This document shows positions 5,654 to 5,788 of a DNA stretch of 5,788 nucleotides, in pieces. The stretch comes from Hyphomicrobiales bacterium (GTDB lineage: Bacteria; Pseudomonadota; Alphaproteobacteria; Rhizobiales; CAYWUX01): NCBI GenBank assembly GCA_028279265.1, contig JANQOC010000678.1, forward strand, positions 1 through 5,788, read 5' to 3'. Made by a program: the position numbers and the translations under genes. The notes under the pieces were generated by a model. That model did not search any database. It saw only the letters and a program-made list of their open reading frames with translations, and was not told where the DNA came from. How positions within the stretch are numbered: position 1 is the stretch's first letter; every line of letters begins with the position of its first letter.

Positions 5654-5788
5654 CTCAACGTTACGGGGATGAAGCGGCGGCGGTTGCCAGCCGTCACGCC
5701 GCGCACGGGGAATGGGTTGTGGATTTCGGCGCTCAAGGAGTACAGGCGTTCGACCCCTGGGATCTTCTGATCCGGAGCGTCCAGCACG
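5593..5788 (-). pseudogene. Apparent truncated DUF3237-like gene, N-terminal part (continues past right edge)
   Basis: This minus-strand frame is open from the window edge to TAG at 5595-5593. From the edge to about 5659 it uses mainly G/C-ending codons and reads like protein, with IPGVERLYSLSAEI followed by NPFPVRGVTAGNRRRFIPVT. From memory this resembles the N-terminal part of DUF3237 proteins, where a Gly-Arg-Arg-x-x-x-Pro-Ile/Val motif is followed by Gly-Gly and about 100 more residues. Here the similarity stops at the ACG codon 5661-5659, and the rest (LSCRRKKSAPAS and on) is a shadow of the MBL gene. The gene therefore seems cut and joined to the MBL gene in the -1 frame. The family call rests on a short stretch. 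A less likely view is that it is the true 3' end of an unrelated gene overlapping the MBL start by about 60 bp. Confidence 0.5.

Overview
The window looks like chromosomal DNA of a Gram-negative bacterium, most likely a proteobacterium and possibly an alphaproteobacterium. The signs are an autotransporter-type outer-membrane barrel, Sec signal peptides with AxA cleavage sites, good Shine-Dalgarno sites and moderate GC. The genus cannot be told from the sequence. No rRNA, tRNA, CRISPR array, insertion sequence or phage gene was seen.

Layout. (1) Positions 1-960, plus strand: the C-terminal part of an autotransporter-like outer-membrane protein, cut by the left edge. (2) Positions 992-1013: a perfect 9-bp hairpin between genes. 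(3) Positions 1056-2588, plus strand: an unusual membrane protein with an N-terminal VOC (glyoxalase/PhnB-like) domain, one transmembrane helix, a long coiled coil and a basic Pro-rich tail. (4) Positions 2612-2727: two inverted repeats between convergent genes. (5) Positions 2743-3228, minus strand: a small secreted fasciclin-domain protein. (6) Positions 3229-3873: about 645 bp of mostly non-coding, AT-richer DNA between divergent genes. It holds an inverted repeat before the fasciclin gene, one weak small-ORF candidate and a terminator-like hairpin just ahead of the next gene. (7) Positions 3874-4683, plus strand: a secreted protein with two ABM-like (dimeric alpha/beta barrel) domains. (8) Positions 4703-4726: a strong, probably bidirectional terminator. 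(9) Positions 4778-5653, minus strand: an MBL-fold hydrolase-like protein with three expected metal ligands replaced by Asn. (10) Positions 5593-5788, minus strand: an apparent remnant of a DUF3237-like gene, running into the MBL gene out of frame.

The genes do not form one evident operon. The autotransporter and the VOC/coiled-coil gene are co-directional but separated by a hairpin. The other genes are convergent or divergent single units. Most are envelope or exported proteins, or enzyme-like folds with no assignable substrate. The items most worth following are the VOC-TM-coiled-coil architecture, the Asn-substituted MBL active site, the DUF3237/MBL junction with its in-phase A7 heptamer, and the terminator-like hairpin in the leader of the ABM gene. 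No complete new defence or metabolic system can be claimed from this window alone.
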